Shown here: positions 34,561 through 47,814 of the stretch, piece after piece
Layout of the letters: every line of letters starts with the position of its first letter
Numbering within the stretch: position 1 is the stretch's first letter
From: Margaritifera margaritifera
Taxonomy: Eukaryota > Mollusca > Bivalvia > Unionida > Margaritiferidae
Assembly: GCA_029931535.1 (NCBI GenBank)
Contig: JAQPZY010000628.1
Location: forward strand, 218,617 to 282,616
Length of the DNA stretch: 64,000 nt
Direction of reading: 5' to 3'
The notes under the pieces: generated by a model
The model's input: only the letters and a program-made list of their open reading frames with translations
Database searches by the model: none
What the model was told of the DNA's origin: nothing
Made by a program: the position numbers and the translations under genes

Positions 34561-34934
34561 ATACGTCCCTCAGGGTTCTTGTTTCTAGAAGCACTGTATA
34601 AGTACGATTAAGGAGTTTAAGGTTCAGTATATGTACTCTAAGGAAGCGAACTACGATATATATATAATAAGGCATAGGTAACAACGAATATTCTAGGTGG
34701 ATCGGGTGCAATAGATATAATCATTCGTCCATTTGTTTTCGATAAAACTAGAAATATATTAATTGGACAGTTGCTTCATAAGACTGAGTTCGGAATTGCG
34801 GGCCAAGTGATTGACAAATCAGCGGCCATGCCCTTTTTCCACAGCTGTTCAAGAGAACATTTCACTACCTACTTTGAAAGCAGTTCGGGGTATTTTGACC
34901 CTTTCCTGTCCATTCATCTGTTTATCCTGTGTTC

Positions 34935-34957
34935 GTTCTCTCTCTCTCTCTCTCTCT
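34935..34957. repeat. (CT)n tract
   Basis: About 11 CT units. Confidence 0.9.
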
Positions 34958-35474
34958 TTTAACAAATGGATGTCCAGAGACACATTTTTAAAAGAATTGG
35001 AGTACAGTAAATAGGACAAATATACCTAGTTTTGAGAATATGAAGTCCACAATAAGAAGCGATAGGTTTCAGTGTCTTATAGAATCGTATATGGTGGTTC
35101 AAGTATCATGCGGCATATATTTTCTAGTTAAATTTAAAGCACAGAAGACTTTAATAGCACAATAAAACATACATATTTTATTAGTACATGTGTATAACAG
35201 GGACATAGATTTTGATAAATCTGTATTACTGGGTTGGCGTTAGAATTTCCTACGACACAAAACTTATTGGATGAATGACTTTAGTTATTAAAATGTACAA
35301 GCTTGGAAGCCATATATGTGCATCTGATATGCCGACTGTCAGTATGTATTTATGTAGATAGGTAGTTAGGAAGTAAGGTTTGTATCTATTGTACGCATGA
35401 ATTAATGAATTAAATAATTATATAAGGCTTTTTCTCAGAATTTAAACACCGAGGGTCCCATGAAGAGGATTGAT

Positions 35475-35489
35475 GCTCTCTCTCTCTCT

Positions 35490-35539
<50 letters not shown>
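35475..35539. repeat. (CT)8 followed by (TA)24
   Basis: Compound microsatellite; the frames across it are artefacts. Confidence 0.95.
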
Positions 35540-35542
<3 letters not shown>

Positions 35543-37455
35543 CATTTGTGAAAATTCAAGTAGTTCCAATCTAAATTTCGCAGGTTGCTGAGAGTCACGA
35601 TGTCTACCTGAGGTATTAAAGAGAAACCATGTATATATGCAATTTTTGGACACCTCCCCTCTCCAAAAAAAAGAAGAAAAAAAAAATGTTGATATGAAAT
35701 TCGTATGTATTAGCAGTTCAAGGTCGCCTTTTTGAGCAAAGGACTGTCAAATTAAAATGTCTCAACATTTCAATCAGAAAGTGTCGACATTTGCCACGTT
35801 TTGTCATTGCATAGTTCAAAAAATGTTGATGTGTTCTTAAACATCATTGAATGAATGCATCAATCAATCAGTCACACCAGCAATGAATCGCTTTCTGAAC
35901 GTTAATTTCATATTTCTATTTCAAGTCAAAATAATGGATGATCAACACAAGTTGTTTGTTCAAGCTAGGAATAATACAGCTGCAAAACAATGTGCATTCG
36001 TTGTGTCTTAGATGCATACAATTGTGAATAAAATGTTTAAAACCTGTCAAATCTAAAAATATTATTTTCATATATTTAATTCAATTTATAGCGTTAGCCT
36101 TCATGGGTTAGTAGTATTTAAACTACATCATCATCATAATCATCAATAATAACAAAACAAGAATTACAACAACAACAACAACAATGAAAGCATAGTAACG
36201 ACAACAGCAATAAAGCAGTGTGAAGCTAATAAATGCCATTACAAATAGCTGACCTAAATATATACCTCCACCGCTTGTGCAATTGGAACCTCCATTTGTA
36301 GATAATGTGGGGCACGATATATCATTTTCCAAAAATATTTCACCACAGATGATTTTGAAAAATTATAAAAAGATTTTACTCTTCATTTTACGAAATCGGT
36401 ACCTAGACTAAGTATAATCAATTTCCAAAGAGAAACATTGGGTCATTGGTAACATTTATATCCATACAATGCAACTCTCTGGAGAGAAATGTTCAGAAAG
36501 ACATAGTAAGACATAACTGATAGAAAGACTCATCAGAAAAATAGTTCATATCCTCATACTATCAAATAAATTTGGAGGGAAAGGTTACCAAATTGCAAGA
36601 ATAATAATTGATCTATATATAAGACAATCAAAATGTAGTTTCTTCCCTTGCTTGTTATTATAATTTTAAAAACAATTAGAAATGTAATCAATGGTTGATG
36701 AGTAAGATTGCAACCAATAGAGTTTTAATTTTCCGCAAATAGGTTCTTAGGTTTAGTTCGATCACTGCAGAGTAAAATTTCAAAAATATAATGATTTTAA
36801 CATATCCTTTAAGGCTTAGTGATGCCATAACAATACTTCTTTGAAGGATTGGGCAGTTTTCTTCTTACTTGAGGTTAACAAACTGTATGGCAATACTACC
36901 CTGCAACATATGGATAGTGTATCTTACATGATGTTTATCAATCAGCATGATCCCTAATCATTTCGTCATTATCGTTGATATTTTCGTATAAGAAAATATT
37001 TTACTATGCTCGCTGATATGTGTTTATTTAATATTATAGCCCATATGTATTATAATCATATAAATTAATAAGAAGATGCATATTCTCATATGCCATCTAA
37101 GGTTGTCGAGTCCACTTCAAATGACATTAAGACTAAATTTGTAACATCAGTGTTTGAGTGGACAAATGAAGAGACTGTGCATCAACGATTATATAGCAAA
37201 CAGATCTTCAAAAGTCTTTTGATTTAAAGTAGTAAGGAAATACCAAAATATATTATATATTAAATGTTTCCCTTATGAGTATATAATTTTTCAATCTTCA
37301 TTGAAATTCAGTTGCAACTGGATCAAAAGATCAACTAGCTCAATATATTTAACTTTTGTCGCCTTCTGGAAATTTTATGCCGAGAACGGTGCTTGGTAAA
37401 ACCGTTACTGTTTTCCAGTCTGGTACAGCTTTGAGAAAAATATTCAAAAGCATTA
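35540..37455. other. Probable intron/intergenic upstream of a receptor transmembrane exon
   Basis: I could not find ectodomain exons of the receptor (37494 onward) here. On the minus strand 36230-36332 encodes 'CPTLSTNGGSNC' followed by a gtatat donor, a weak cysteine-rich exon candidate with no good acceptor. Confidence 0.35.
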
Positions 37456-37487
37456 TTATGATTATTATTATTATTATTATTATTATT
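37456..37487. repeat. (ATT)n tract forming part of a splice-acceptor region
   Basis: ATT repeats run directly into 'gtaaag', the acceptor of the transmembrane exon at 37494, so they act as its T-rich tract. Confidence 0.8.
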
Positions 37488-37493
37488 GTAAAG

Positions 37494-39487
37494 GTGCAAA
37501 TGTCAACAACTCCGCTGTGATAGCAATAGTACTTGGAATGTTGTTTGGAGTCTGTGTTGTCCTGGTTGTAATCCTGTCCATATGTTTACACAGATACCGC
37601 AAGTTGGCAGAAGGTTAGTTTGCGGAACACTCAACCTAAATGTACAAAACATTTTCACAATTCAGACAAGGAACTAATACAATTATAAAACATAAGCAAG
37701 TGCTAATAATGTAACTCTTCAACCACAAAATTCGCTGGAAACCCTTGAAGCAGCAACTGTCATTGATGATTGCATTTGCGCTAACACCACACGTATTTGT
37801 TTTCTCTCACCTTTTTCCACTTATCCACTTTCTGGCTCCACGTATACACTATGCATAAATACAAGTATGACTCTTGCCATTGCTGTTACTTCATGGACAC
37901 ATTTTATTTTACAGAATTGCAAAGTCAAGCACAAAGGTAAGTTCAAACAATTTTGGGGGGATGGAGTAATTTTATTCTTCTAAAAATCTAAATTACGATG
38001 AAATCATTATTTGCTTCATCCCATTATATATATCAATAAAATTATGTAAATTATTGCACAATCATTCAAAGCAAACATTTTGGTACTCCTGAAATTTTGT
38101 CCAGCTATTGATCCTGAGTGTTACTGTGTTACTTGTTTGATTTACTGACACTTTTTGCTTCTATTGCCAATAAAATGCATCTGCACATATAAATGCTTAA
38201 CAAGGCGAATATTTGACCAAAATATCACCCGGAGATTGAAAATATATATTTGCATTGTAAACATACACTACATATGGTAGCCTTTCATCTACAAAAATAT
38301 AGTTCTAATTTCATGATGACTTTCGTCCCGAAAACTGATCCGATGTTATTCATGTATTTGTTTAGCCGTTCGCATACGTATGATGAATTAAAGGAGAGGG
38401 TGGTATCTTTAGGACCGTACTCTGTCTCGAACGTAGAACCTAAAGGTAATTCTTTTTTGTAGGTCATCTCTCTCTCTCTCTACAAGCTAAAAGCTCTGGC
38501 AAGCTATGTATCAGCAAACAAAACGATGTGCTTTGCACCCAAACACTACACATTGTTTCTTTCAAGTGTTTCTCTTGCAGAATGGTAATGATGTTAATGG
38601 TCATCGAAATGATAATAAATGATTTCAATCGCTTATTAAATATAGACCTAATTCACGGTTTCATGTTGCGCTATTATTTTCTCCGCAGTTTCATCCCCTA
38701 TTAACATCAGCATGTTAAGGGCCACTGGTGTCCTGTTTTTCCCCATTGAACTAGATCTCCCTCTGTCTTTATATTTTTCTGTGGAGGGCGTGGCCATGAG
38801 CATCGTACCTCTCCTATCTATTTTCTCCTGTCTTCAGAATAAAAACCTTTGCACGCCGAAAGCTTATTTTGTTGTTACCACATCTTAATGTCCGAAATTC
38901 GAATCCCACCGATAGCCAAAATTGATTGAGTAGACCCGTTTCTACCTAAATATGACTAGCTTAACAGATGGTGTTTAATTCACATGGCAATCAAATGAGG
39001 TGTGAACACTTAGTTTTAGTTTCTCAGTCATTGTGTGCTAATTGACATTTCAGCAACTCTCCATTAATTACTGCTTGTCGGTGATCATGGACACCTCTAG
39101 CACATCATCCTGAAAGACACGTGCCAATTCCCTTGACATTTCTGAAGTTGTACCTGTCTGTCAGTATTTCTTGAAACGCCAGCTGAAGCCAAGCAATAAA
39201 TTAGTTAGCGGAAAGCAGTGTTAACTCGACATCCGACCGCGTGAGAATGAGACTAGATGCCACATAACGGCTTAGCTAGTGTTGCATAAGTCTTTATGTA
39301 GTGCCATGAATCGACGTCAGTTCATGTTTCAGGTTTTAGGAATATAAACCTTCATATACAGCTGGTGTATTTTATATTGCCACATGTCAAGTAACACCAT
39401 ATAATCTTCATCAAATAATAGTTCGTGTTCGATGGTTATAATATTTAAATGACTGATTGATCAATAAGGGAAAAATGTTTTTTTCTC

Positions 39488-39551
<64 letters not shown>

Positions 39552-41159
39552 ATATATATATATATATATTTTAATTAGATGCACGTCAAGTTGTAGAAAA
39601 TTTGAAATACTAGCGAATTGTTTAGTTTCCTTAGACCAATGTTATTTATAAAACTGTTTTTTCATTTCAGAAAATTATCAACAAAGGTAATTTTATAAAT
39701 CCCCTGCACTCGTGCGCATCAATTCATAACTATATAAATGATGGTAATTGCAGACCCTAATTTGCTATAGTATGCTACTAACTGAAATTTTACATCTATA
39801 ATACTTCTTGCTAAGATTTGAAGTAAAACTATAGCAGAGACTTGTTAATTGTAAGGAAATACATTTTCTAGTAATCAGAAATCTATAGAAGCCTATATCA
39901 TGTTTAAATTATACATGCACATAACTATATAGTTTTACTTTTATTTTCATTTTAATATAATACATCATTCCTTGGCATGACTTGAATTAATATTTGCTAT
40001 TTGTTTGATTATTTCGTTCTGGAATCTTTCATTCTTTGTTTACTGTTTAATTGTATGAAGTACTTTAATGATACTTTATTCCATACTGCAGTGACTACTT
40101 AAATCCGTACGATCAATTAAACTGAGGAGTGGAACGTTCAGAACCGTACGAAATGTTGGACAGTAGTCATTCAGGTTAGAAAATAGTTTATTTCCGTTTA
40201 GGGCAAGTAAATTACAAGGTTTTCATACATGGCATATAATCATGCAAACATATATTTTCTGCTACTTATTCGTACAAAATACATTTTTTCATCAACGTAT
40301 TCAGAGTTATAAGTTTTTGTACCAAAGTTAACTATTTGTGTTCCGCAATAATAAACATATAAAGTTACATAAGAATCAAGTCTTAATTTCCCACACTTCA
40401 ATAGGTATTCATGTGTTTGAAAAAAAGTGTTTTTGTCGATATCGATCAAAAACTTCTGATTTATGTTTTAATCAACAGTTTTTCCAATATAACAGGTTCA
40501 CTGTCGAAATGACAACTAATTTGGTCCTGTAAGTTTTACAACCGTTTATGTTTTGTCTTCCCTGTGAATGGAGAGACATTTATTGCTTTTCTGGCAGCGA
40601 CCTATGGTGTAATATTACACTTTTCGAAAGTGACACATCTCCTACATTAGTAGCTTTATTCAGTTTCAACATAGTGCGATCATGATATTCATGCATACTA
40701 TGTATGCTTTTATTTGGGTTTTGATCAGATTGATTTCACTGCTATCTGTACAACAGGTTGAGTTCGTATTTCTAAAATCATGGAAAATGCCTCACTGTAA
40801 AAAAACACAAGATAACACTATTCAGTGCAGGCTTTAGTCTGACTCTCCTAAGATGAGACAGCTGCGCTGTTAATATGTATCAGCGTATTTATCATTGCAC
40901 TGATATCATGAACACACTATCAAATATTTCGGTATGACTAAAGTGTTTAATCTGATATGCTCCTTGCTCCTCTCTTCCTCGCTTAAATAGTATGATAATG
41001 CTTTTAACAGGCAATAAACCCGGTAGGCAGAATACTTATGTAGGTCATATTTAATTGTATTTCACAGTAATATTTGTTTTCTTCCCTTTTTTAGATAGAA
41101 GAGCTCGTACAGAAAAGAAACCATACGTCAATATGCGCATAATGTGCTGTGAATTTTGA
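37494..41159 (+). CDS. 3' end of a spliced single-pass membrane receptor with a tyrosine-motif tail
   Basis: Five exons with consensus splice sites and compatible phases. Exon 37494-37613 (phase 1 both ends) encodes a short extracellular stub, a ~23-residue transmembrane helix ('AIVLGMLFGVCVVLVVILSI') and a basic stop-transfer 'HRYRK'. Microexons follow at 37915-37936 (22 nt) and 39671-39686 (16 nt). Exon 40092-40174 (83 nt) encodes 'DYLNPYDQLN', an in-frame TGA (40123-40125), then '..EPYEMLDSSHS'. The last exon 41095-41159 encodes '..KKPYVNMRIMCCEF' and TGA. YxxL/YxxM motifs suggest SH2-mediated signalling; YVNM fits PI3K p85 and Grb2 (YxN) binding. Skipping the 16-nt exon keeps phase into exon 4, while including it brings an immediate TGA. 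Ectodomain exons were not found. Short multi-exon tails like this occur in mollusc Ig/EGF/lectin-type receptors. It may be a pseudogene because of the internal TGA. Confidence 0.65.
37937..39489 (+). other. Intron of the receptor gene
   Basis: Mostly AT-rich. It contains a strong unused-looking acceptor (T/C tract then 'cttgcag' at about 38571-38577) directly followed by 'aatg|gtaatg', and a B-box-like 'attcgaatccca' at 38895. No further exon is certain. Confidence 0.4.
39490..39569. repeat. (TA)n tract within a receptor intron
   Basis: About 80 bases of TA with one C interruption, ~100 bp upstream of the 16-nt microexon; a length change here could affect its inclusion. Confidence 0.9.
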
Positions 41160-41328
41160 TTACAATGCAAATCTTTAGTAATATTTCCTCCACATTCAAT
41201 CGATTATTGCACAGGTCATGAGAAGAAATACCTATCACATAAAGTTCACTTTTACCTCAAAGAGCACCGACTGGTTTTTCAACAGTGAAGATAAAAAGAA
41301 TCTTGTGGTTTATTACATCGTCCAAATA

Positions 41329-41364
<36 letters not shown>

Positions 41365-43442
41365 TGATTACTGATGAGGGTGCAACATCTTTTAAGTTCA
41401 AAGGCAATGAGCGTACTATATCAATACTCGTTAATGTGCGATTTATTTGACCTTTAAAAATATCTTTATTTACCTATCATATTTATTACAATAAGGATGG
41501 ATTATTTGCACTGCCAACAAGATACCTTTCCTGATCGAAGTTGTGGTCAACAAATGTAGCACGGAACTGCATGTAGCAAATTATTCTCGTCATGCATTTA
41601 TGCGTTGTGGAGACAGAATTGTATATCCACAATATTTCTAATTTTATATTTGTATAGTTTCTGCATCATTTAAATCATTCGTGGATATAGTTCCAATGCG
41701 GACTTTAGTATCATTATTTATGACTGACAAAAGTGTTATTTGGCTTTGATGATCTTTCAAACATTTGACTTAAGCGGATATATCACTATATACATCTGAT
41801 GACCTTTTGAGTTTCTATATTTCTAATTTGTAGAGCTGAATCTTTCGATATCTCTACCCCATACCCTTCCAATACGTATTTGTTTTCATGCAATTTCCTC
41901 TCTCGCATGTATGTTTGTAAACCTTGGAGTTTTAGATGTTATTCATTGAAAATGCCCTATGTTGTATTGAAAGTAAAGAAAACGTAGATAGATTTTCATA
42001 TCTGTCTTAGATTTTCATATCTGTTTTCCTCTACACCGAATAAGGCTAATAATCTTCAGGAAAACTATTCTTTAAAAATACTGCATTACACAATTTTGTA
42101 AAGAAAGATTTTTTTATTCAGTACGTACAATAAACAGACAATAATTCTTCATATATTGCAGCCGTGCATATCTGATTACTTAACAATCAAATCAAAGTGT
42201 AGTCTCCAATTGTAGAAATCTGAAGCCGCTGTATAAAGACCTTCATTCGTGCCTCATTCAAATATTAATTATTCACATAAAAAGTCAGACACCCTCGATA
42301 TTTATTTCACAGAGTAAGTACTTGCTTGCACTTTACAAGCTCATAAGAATATTATGTTATGGATACTGAAAGTGTCATAAAAATGGTTTTTCAGAATATG
42401 AAAAAACTCTAAGTTGTGTTTCAGCAGAAAAGCTTTGAAAAGTCTTTATCGAATTTATTGCATCATACACATAAACATAACATGACGCAATAATATTTGC
42501 TTATAAGTGTGCTCATTGACATATTATCAGGTAAACAGAATTGGTGAAATAATGAGGCAACGTTTATGGCACTGTGTAAAGGCATGCAAGTATCAACTTT
42601 TTAAAAGTTTCTTCATAACATTATTGAAATCAAATTGCACTAAAATATGAAAATAATAACTTTCTCCAGATAACATCATATATAAGAAAGATGTTACAGA
42701 AAAAATAGGTTCTCATGCATCATTCGCGGATACACATTACAGTTTGGAGCACACGGGAAAGTACCCCACCATCTGCCATAACCATCTTTCAGCGGATTAA
42801 TTAGAGATATTTTAAAATGTATTACATATTTGGATTGCTCTTTTATCGAATTAAAAGGTACATTTATGCTTTAAAACCTGTATGCTAATACCTCGTTGTA
42901 TCTAACGAATCATGTCTTATAGTCGCGGAAACATGTGCTTCCAAGGCGTTCAGCTTGGTAATAGACATAGGTCATATATATTGAACCTCAAATGAAACCG
43001 ACACGTATAGCGATTGGAAAAAACGTTTTATATATTTTTTTCTTTAGTCCTGACATCTTCATCTGTATATATTGTTTGATCACTGAAGATACTTTGTTCT
43101 GCTTATTTGTTCTTTGCTTTACCGTCAGTAGGAATTTTAAGTACAAGTCTGGACCATAACGTATGAACGACCTTTTGGTATTTAACACCTTTCTAAATTG
43201 GACTGGAAGCTAAACAAATATCTGTAAATAGAACTATTATTTTGCGAAACATTACTTCTTGGAGTGTTAATACACACATATTAGCAAATTTTAACAAGGG
43301 AGACTTGCTACGTTAGTAACGGTGGTACCATCAATAGCTGTCTAAACATAGCTGTCTGACCAGTAGTTATTTCTGAACACTTGTACTTTATCGCAGCATC
43401 ATATAGTAGCGGCATTACATTTCCTTCAAATACAAATATCTC
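41160..43442. other. 3' flank of the receptor gene; no further gene seen
   Basis: Includes a (TA)n tract (41331-41363). Frames are short and unassigned. Confidence 0.45.
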
Positions 43443-43650
43443 TATTCCCGAGCGGGATTCGAACACATACCTCTACGTTAATTTTGCTTAGCTTTGTGTT
43501 GTCCGATGTCTTTGCCGATTGCACAACTGAAACGCCTCCTTCCAAAATAAAAGTCAGTTGTGCAATCGGTAAAGATGTCAGACCTTACAATGCTTGACGA
43601 AGTTGCTGCATATATATGGGTTCGATACTATACCGGGAACTATATTTAAT
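43443..43650. mobile_element. Two tRNA-derived SINE-like units, head to head
   Basis: On the minus strand, about 43545 to 43443 reads 'cagttgtgcaatcggcaaag', then '..aggtatgtgttcgaatcccg'. On the plus strand, 43553-43650 reads 'cagttgtgcaatcggtaaag', then '..tatatatgggttcgatact'. Each has an A-box-like start and a B-box (GGTTCGAATCCC type) about 60 bp apart, as in tRNA-derived SINEs. The two copies are related to each other and inverted around ~43549. No full cloverleaf is formed, so these are not tRNA genes. Confidence 0.55.
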
Positions 43651-43734
43651 CCAAAATTGCTCTGTTTAACCCGCCAGCGTCACTTTCTTTCCCGTCAGTC
43701 TTCTCGGCCTTACTCTCCCGCAGTGACATCAAGT

Positions 43735-43737
43735 TAA

Positions 43738-43769
<32 letters not shown>
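43735..43769. repeat. (ATT)n tract
   Basis: About 11 units. Confidence 0.95.
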
Positions 43770-43770
<1 letters not shown>

Positions 43771-45868
43771 GTATTTTTATCACCTTACCATCTAATCAAA
43801 ATACTGTGCATTCACATCTTTGTTTCTCGTAGTAGAAAATATATTCGGGATGTAAAGCTAGAAGAGAAAAATAATGCATTGGGACTTGTGGTACGCTTTG
43901 AAACATAACCTCATCGCAATGGTGAAGATCACGCCAAGCAGTCTATCGCTATAGTTCTGCTAACGTGCATATAATCTTGTTCTTCTTATTCATAGATAAT
44001 AGAACCCTTTCCAGACATGTAGTTATTTCTTTTGTTATTTTGTTCTTTTTTTATAACTTAGACCTCAACTTTGTTTTGATCGAACATGTCTACAGCAACA
44101 GTAACTTGATAATGAATGTTGCAGATACAGGGTATTATTTGTATTGTCTATCCATCTAATTGCAGTTTACAATGCGCGTTGATTTGAGCACGCTCGCTCT
44201 TCTTTACAGTCATTGAGATTTATGTCTTTAAAATTATTTCATATACAATCTCACAGTTCCATCTTATATGTCTATTATGGAATAGGTAGGAAGATGGAAT
44301 TGTCTGGGCCATATGATGTAATAGAAAGTGGTCATTTATGTAAGTCAAAAGGATAGGTACTATAAGGCATCTTTTTTGACCCAAAATTAAAAACATTTTT
44401 CAAAAAAGTAGCTGATTTGAGAACACCATGGCACATAATTGATCAGCTTTTGAAAACTTTAAATAGCAATTAATGTAAAAAAAAGATTTAAATGTAACGT
44501 CATACGTCTGTTCTCATGACGTCACCTTTGGCAGTCATTTTGTACTAAAAGTTGGAGCAATTTTTTAAAAATATCAAGCAGTCCACATGCAATAACTAAT
44601 TTTATATTTGTGCAGAATATAAAAGTATGCGTGAATAAGTTATTACTAGAATATCGTTTTGGTTGTCGCGTGTGGACCATGTGAAAAACAAGAACATTTA
44701 TGTTAGTTAGCGTTCATTGGTAGCTTGCATCGCTATAATGATCAAGTATTAACTACATCTAAACTAATGTTTCTACTGTAATGAACACATAAAATGATTT
44801 TGACAGAAAATAGAGATATTCTCTTGAAATAGCCAGCGTTATAGGTTAAGAATTTGTTATAAACAAGAAATTTTCCAGACTTATTTAAAAATTGCTTGGA
44901 GAAAAGAGTTATTGCATTATTTAAGACTATGTCATCAAAGCCTAATTTGTTATTGAGAATTGACTGCAGAATTAAGTTATAACCTTTAAAAATCTTAAGC
45001 ATCTTAATTTTGTTTATTTGGGTTTTGAAAATACTTTAATTCCATTCTTATAAGATATGCTCGTAGTCCACGTTCAGTAAAATGTATGTGGTTTCTACTA
45101 CCGGTGTACATCATTGTTTGCATTGCTGACAGTATGCCATAATTTGTTTTATGCAACAGTTCCAAAACTGCCGGAAGAATCACCTGATCATGTTTTTTGG
45201 AGGTAAATAAATATTCGGTTACATCTGTCTTGATATGTTTAAACAAGGAATTATTCGGCAACCAACTTTCCGGTTATTTCTTATGTGCCATTTACGAAGT
45301 ATATCTGAATGGATCGTATAAGTTGGTCATCAGATATTATGGAAAATATAACAATCTATCAATGGAACTATCTGTACATCAAGTAATAAATGCAAAGAGC
45401 AAATTATTGCTGCATTATAGTTTTGCGCTTGCTGTGGATATAGAAAATAAAGAAGAGAAAAAACAGTTATACCATAGTTATTAACATCATTGTTATATGC
45501 AAGTTCGGTGATTGTGAATGTTGAGGCGGATTTTTTAAAGAATGGTTTATTGCACTGCAGCTGTTCTTGTCCTAAAACAGCTTTTGATATTTTTTCCACA
45601 TATATATTTTTTCTTATTCCATTTTGCAAAATTATATCTCAGTTTAAATTTATTGTATTGTTTTCCTTTTTTCCTCATGAAAAGAAAATGGTGATGATGC
45701 TTCTCTTGAATTTTTCTTATTTTCCTTTCCACATTTATACCTACGTTTTCATTTTTCATAATACAACAGGGACGGGGCGGAGGATAATTTTGTTACGAGT
45801 ATTTAGAAAAAAAGATCTTTAAAGTTCTCCTTGGTTGAGAGTCGTATATTCCTCTCTGTTTATATTTA
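43770..45868. other. Intergenic; overlapping frames of unknown status
   Basis: Frames of 85-110 codons occur on both strands between 44742 and 45822. None shows a domain and they overlap one another, so no gene is supported. A palindromic TGACGTCA word lies at about 44518. Confidence 0.4.
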
Positions 45869-46955
45869 TTAGGGACAAGGCAAAATGTAATTTTAAAAAT
45901 GTCCATAGGTTTAACATGATAGAAACCAGGGGAATTTAACAATATGCCTCCATGCTGAATTTTTTATGGGGACAAGATAAAACGTAATGTTAAACATGTC
46001 TATTATTTCAACATTACGGGTCAATATTGGGTATAAGGTGAATTTAGCATGGGTGGGTCTCTATGGGGCATAATAGGAATTCAGGATAGATATACTGATC
46101 AGCACCACTACCTACATACCAATACCCAGTGATCTTCTATCCAACACACACACTATACCATCAACACAGAAGTACAGTGGGCCGATATGAGGACAATAGG
46201 AATTTAGCATTAGTTTGCCATTTTTAAGATTCATAGGACAAGGAGAAATATAATGTTAAAAATGTTCATAGGTTTAACATGATGGGTGGTTATTGGGACA
46301 ATGTCAATTTAACATTAGACCGCCATTTTAGGATTTATAAGGACAAGGGGAAATATAATGTTAAAAATGACTATAGGATTAACACGATGGGTCGTTATAG
46401 GGACAAGGGGAATCTAACATTACGCCTATATCTTGAAATAGTTATAGGGGCAAGGGGAAATGTAACGTTACAATGTCCATAGTATTAACATGATGGATCA
46501 TTATAGGTACAAGGGGAATTGAGCATTATGTCTCCATGTTAAAAAATGTGTAGGGACAAGGGGAAATGTAATGTTAACAATGTCCATAGTATTAACATGA
46601 TGGATCATTATAGGTACAAGGGGAATTGAGCATTATGTCTCCATGTTAAAAAATGTGTAGGGACAAGGGGAAATGTAATGTTAACAATGGCCATATGATT
46701 AACATGATGGGTCATTATAGGAACAAGGGGAATAAAACATTATGCATCCATGTTGAACAAGTTATAGGTGCTAGGAGAAAAGTAACGTTAAAATTGCCCA
46801 TATATTTAGCATGATATATCTCTATAGGGTCAAGGGGAATCTTAAAAATGCCCATAGGTTTAACATTATGGGTCGATATGGGACATAAGGGGAATTAAAT
46901 TTTGGTCTCTATGGGGAATGGGAATTTGACAAATATATACTGACCAGCACCAATG
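45869..46955 (+). repeat. Tandem array A (107-bp units), left arm of a foldback-like element
   Basis: Units combine 'tagggacaaggggaaatgta', 'atgttaaaaatgtccatagg', 'ttaacatgatggatcattat' and 'gcattatgtctccatgtt'. Two units, 46474-46580 and 46581-46688, are essentially identical (107-bp period), which points to recent unequal exchange; the others diverge. One ~62-bp unit of array B type interrupts at 46095-46165. The inner end is 'atactgaccagcacca'. The array recurs inverted at 50926-51410. Confidence 0.85.
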
Positions 46956-47440
46956 CATACTGACAAATACCCAGTGATCAACTAACCATCATCCCATACA
47001 TGCTATTGATACGACGTTTTGAGTGACCAATACCCAGTAATTTTCTGTTCAACGCCCACACTATATCATCAACACGCCGTTGGAGTGACCAAGGACCAGT
47101 GATCTACGATCCAACTCCCACACTATTCCATCAACACTCCATTATGAGTGACCAATAGCCAGTGATCTGCTATCGAACACCCAGACTATACCATCAACAT
47201 GCCTTTGGAGTAACCAATACCCAAGGATATAGTATCCAACACCCACACTATACCATCAACAACCTCTGGTAGTAACCAACAACCATTGAACTACTATCCA
47301 ACAACCATACTATACTATCAACACACCGTTTGGAATGACCAGCACCCAATCATGTATTATCCATTAGCCCCACATTTACTATCCAACACCCAACACATAT
47401 TATTTAACACACCGTTTGGAATGACCAGCACCCACTTATC
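46956..47440 (+). repeat. Tandem array B (~62-bp units)
   Basis: At least six units of 'cccagtgatct.ctatccaac' continuing 'acccacactataccatcaac' and 'ac.ccgttggagtgaccaata'. Starts at about 46971, 47031, 47095, 47157, 47218 and 47280, then degenerate. No inverted counterpart was found on the right side. Confidence 0.85.
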
Positions 47441-47451
47441 TCCTAACCAAC

Positions 47452-47672
47452 GGGTAGGTGTGCTCACACATAGACAAACATACTTATATACTATCATACA
47501 TGGAGTGAAAAGGAGAAAAAAGGGTAGGAGTGCTCACACATAGACAAACATAGTTATACACTATCATACATAGGGTGAATAAAGAGAAAAAGTAGGAGAA
47601 CTTGCACACATACACAAATACAACCACTTCTGTATTCATTACAGGAAATGTCTTACTTTTACAATCCAAGAA
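47452..47672 (+). repeat. Tandem array C (~70-bp units)
   Basis: 'gggtaggagtgctcacacat' continuing 'agacaaacata.ttata.ac' and 'tatcatacatggagtgaaaa' begins at 47452 and 47522, with a degenerate unit at about 47592. It is followed by 'ttacttttacaatccaagaa', the inverted match of 'ttggaatgtaaaagtaag' at 48479. It recurs inverted at 48312-48650. Confidence 0.8.
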
Positions 47673-47814
47673 GTGTGTTAAAACGTATCTGACAGTGACA
47701 TTAATGCAGTATGAAGCTAAGAGGAGTTTACAATTTGTAATACTGCTTTGAATTTCCTTGCTGGAATGGGTTCTTCCTCTGTTTATTCTTCTGCTTCTGA
47801 AATGTCCTACTTTT

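Noticed and set aside
36123..36332. Minus-strand Cys-rich exon of a receptor
   Set aside because: No acceptor site in the right place, and the frame runs into an AT/ATC-rich tract giving artefactual hydrophobic residues.
38571..38600. A further microexon of the receptor after the strong acceptor at 38577
   Set aside because: A 4-nt or 19-nt exon can be drawn but neither repairs the phase into exon 40092, so it is unsupported without transcripts.
45004..45822. Overlapping 85-110 codon frames on both strands
   Set aside because: They overlap each other, show no domain, and are what AT-rich DNA gives by chance.
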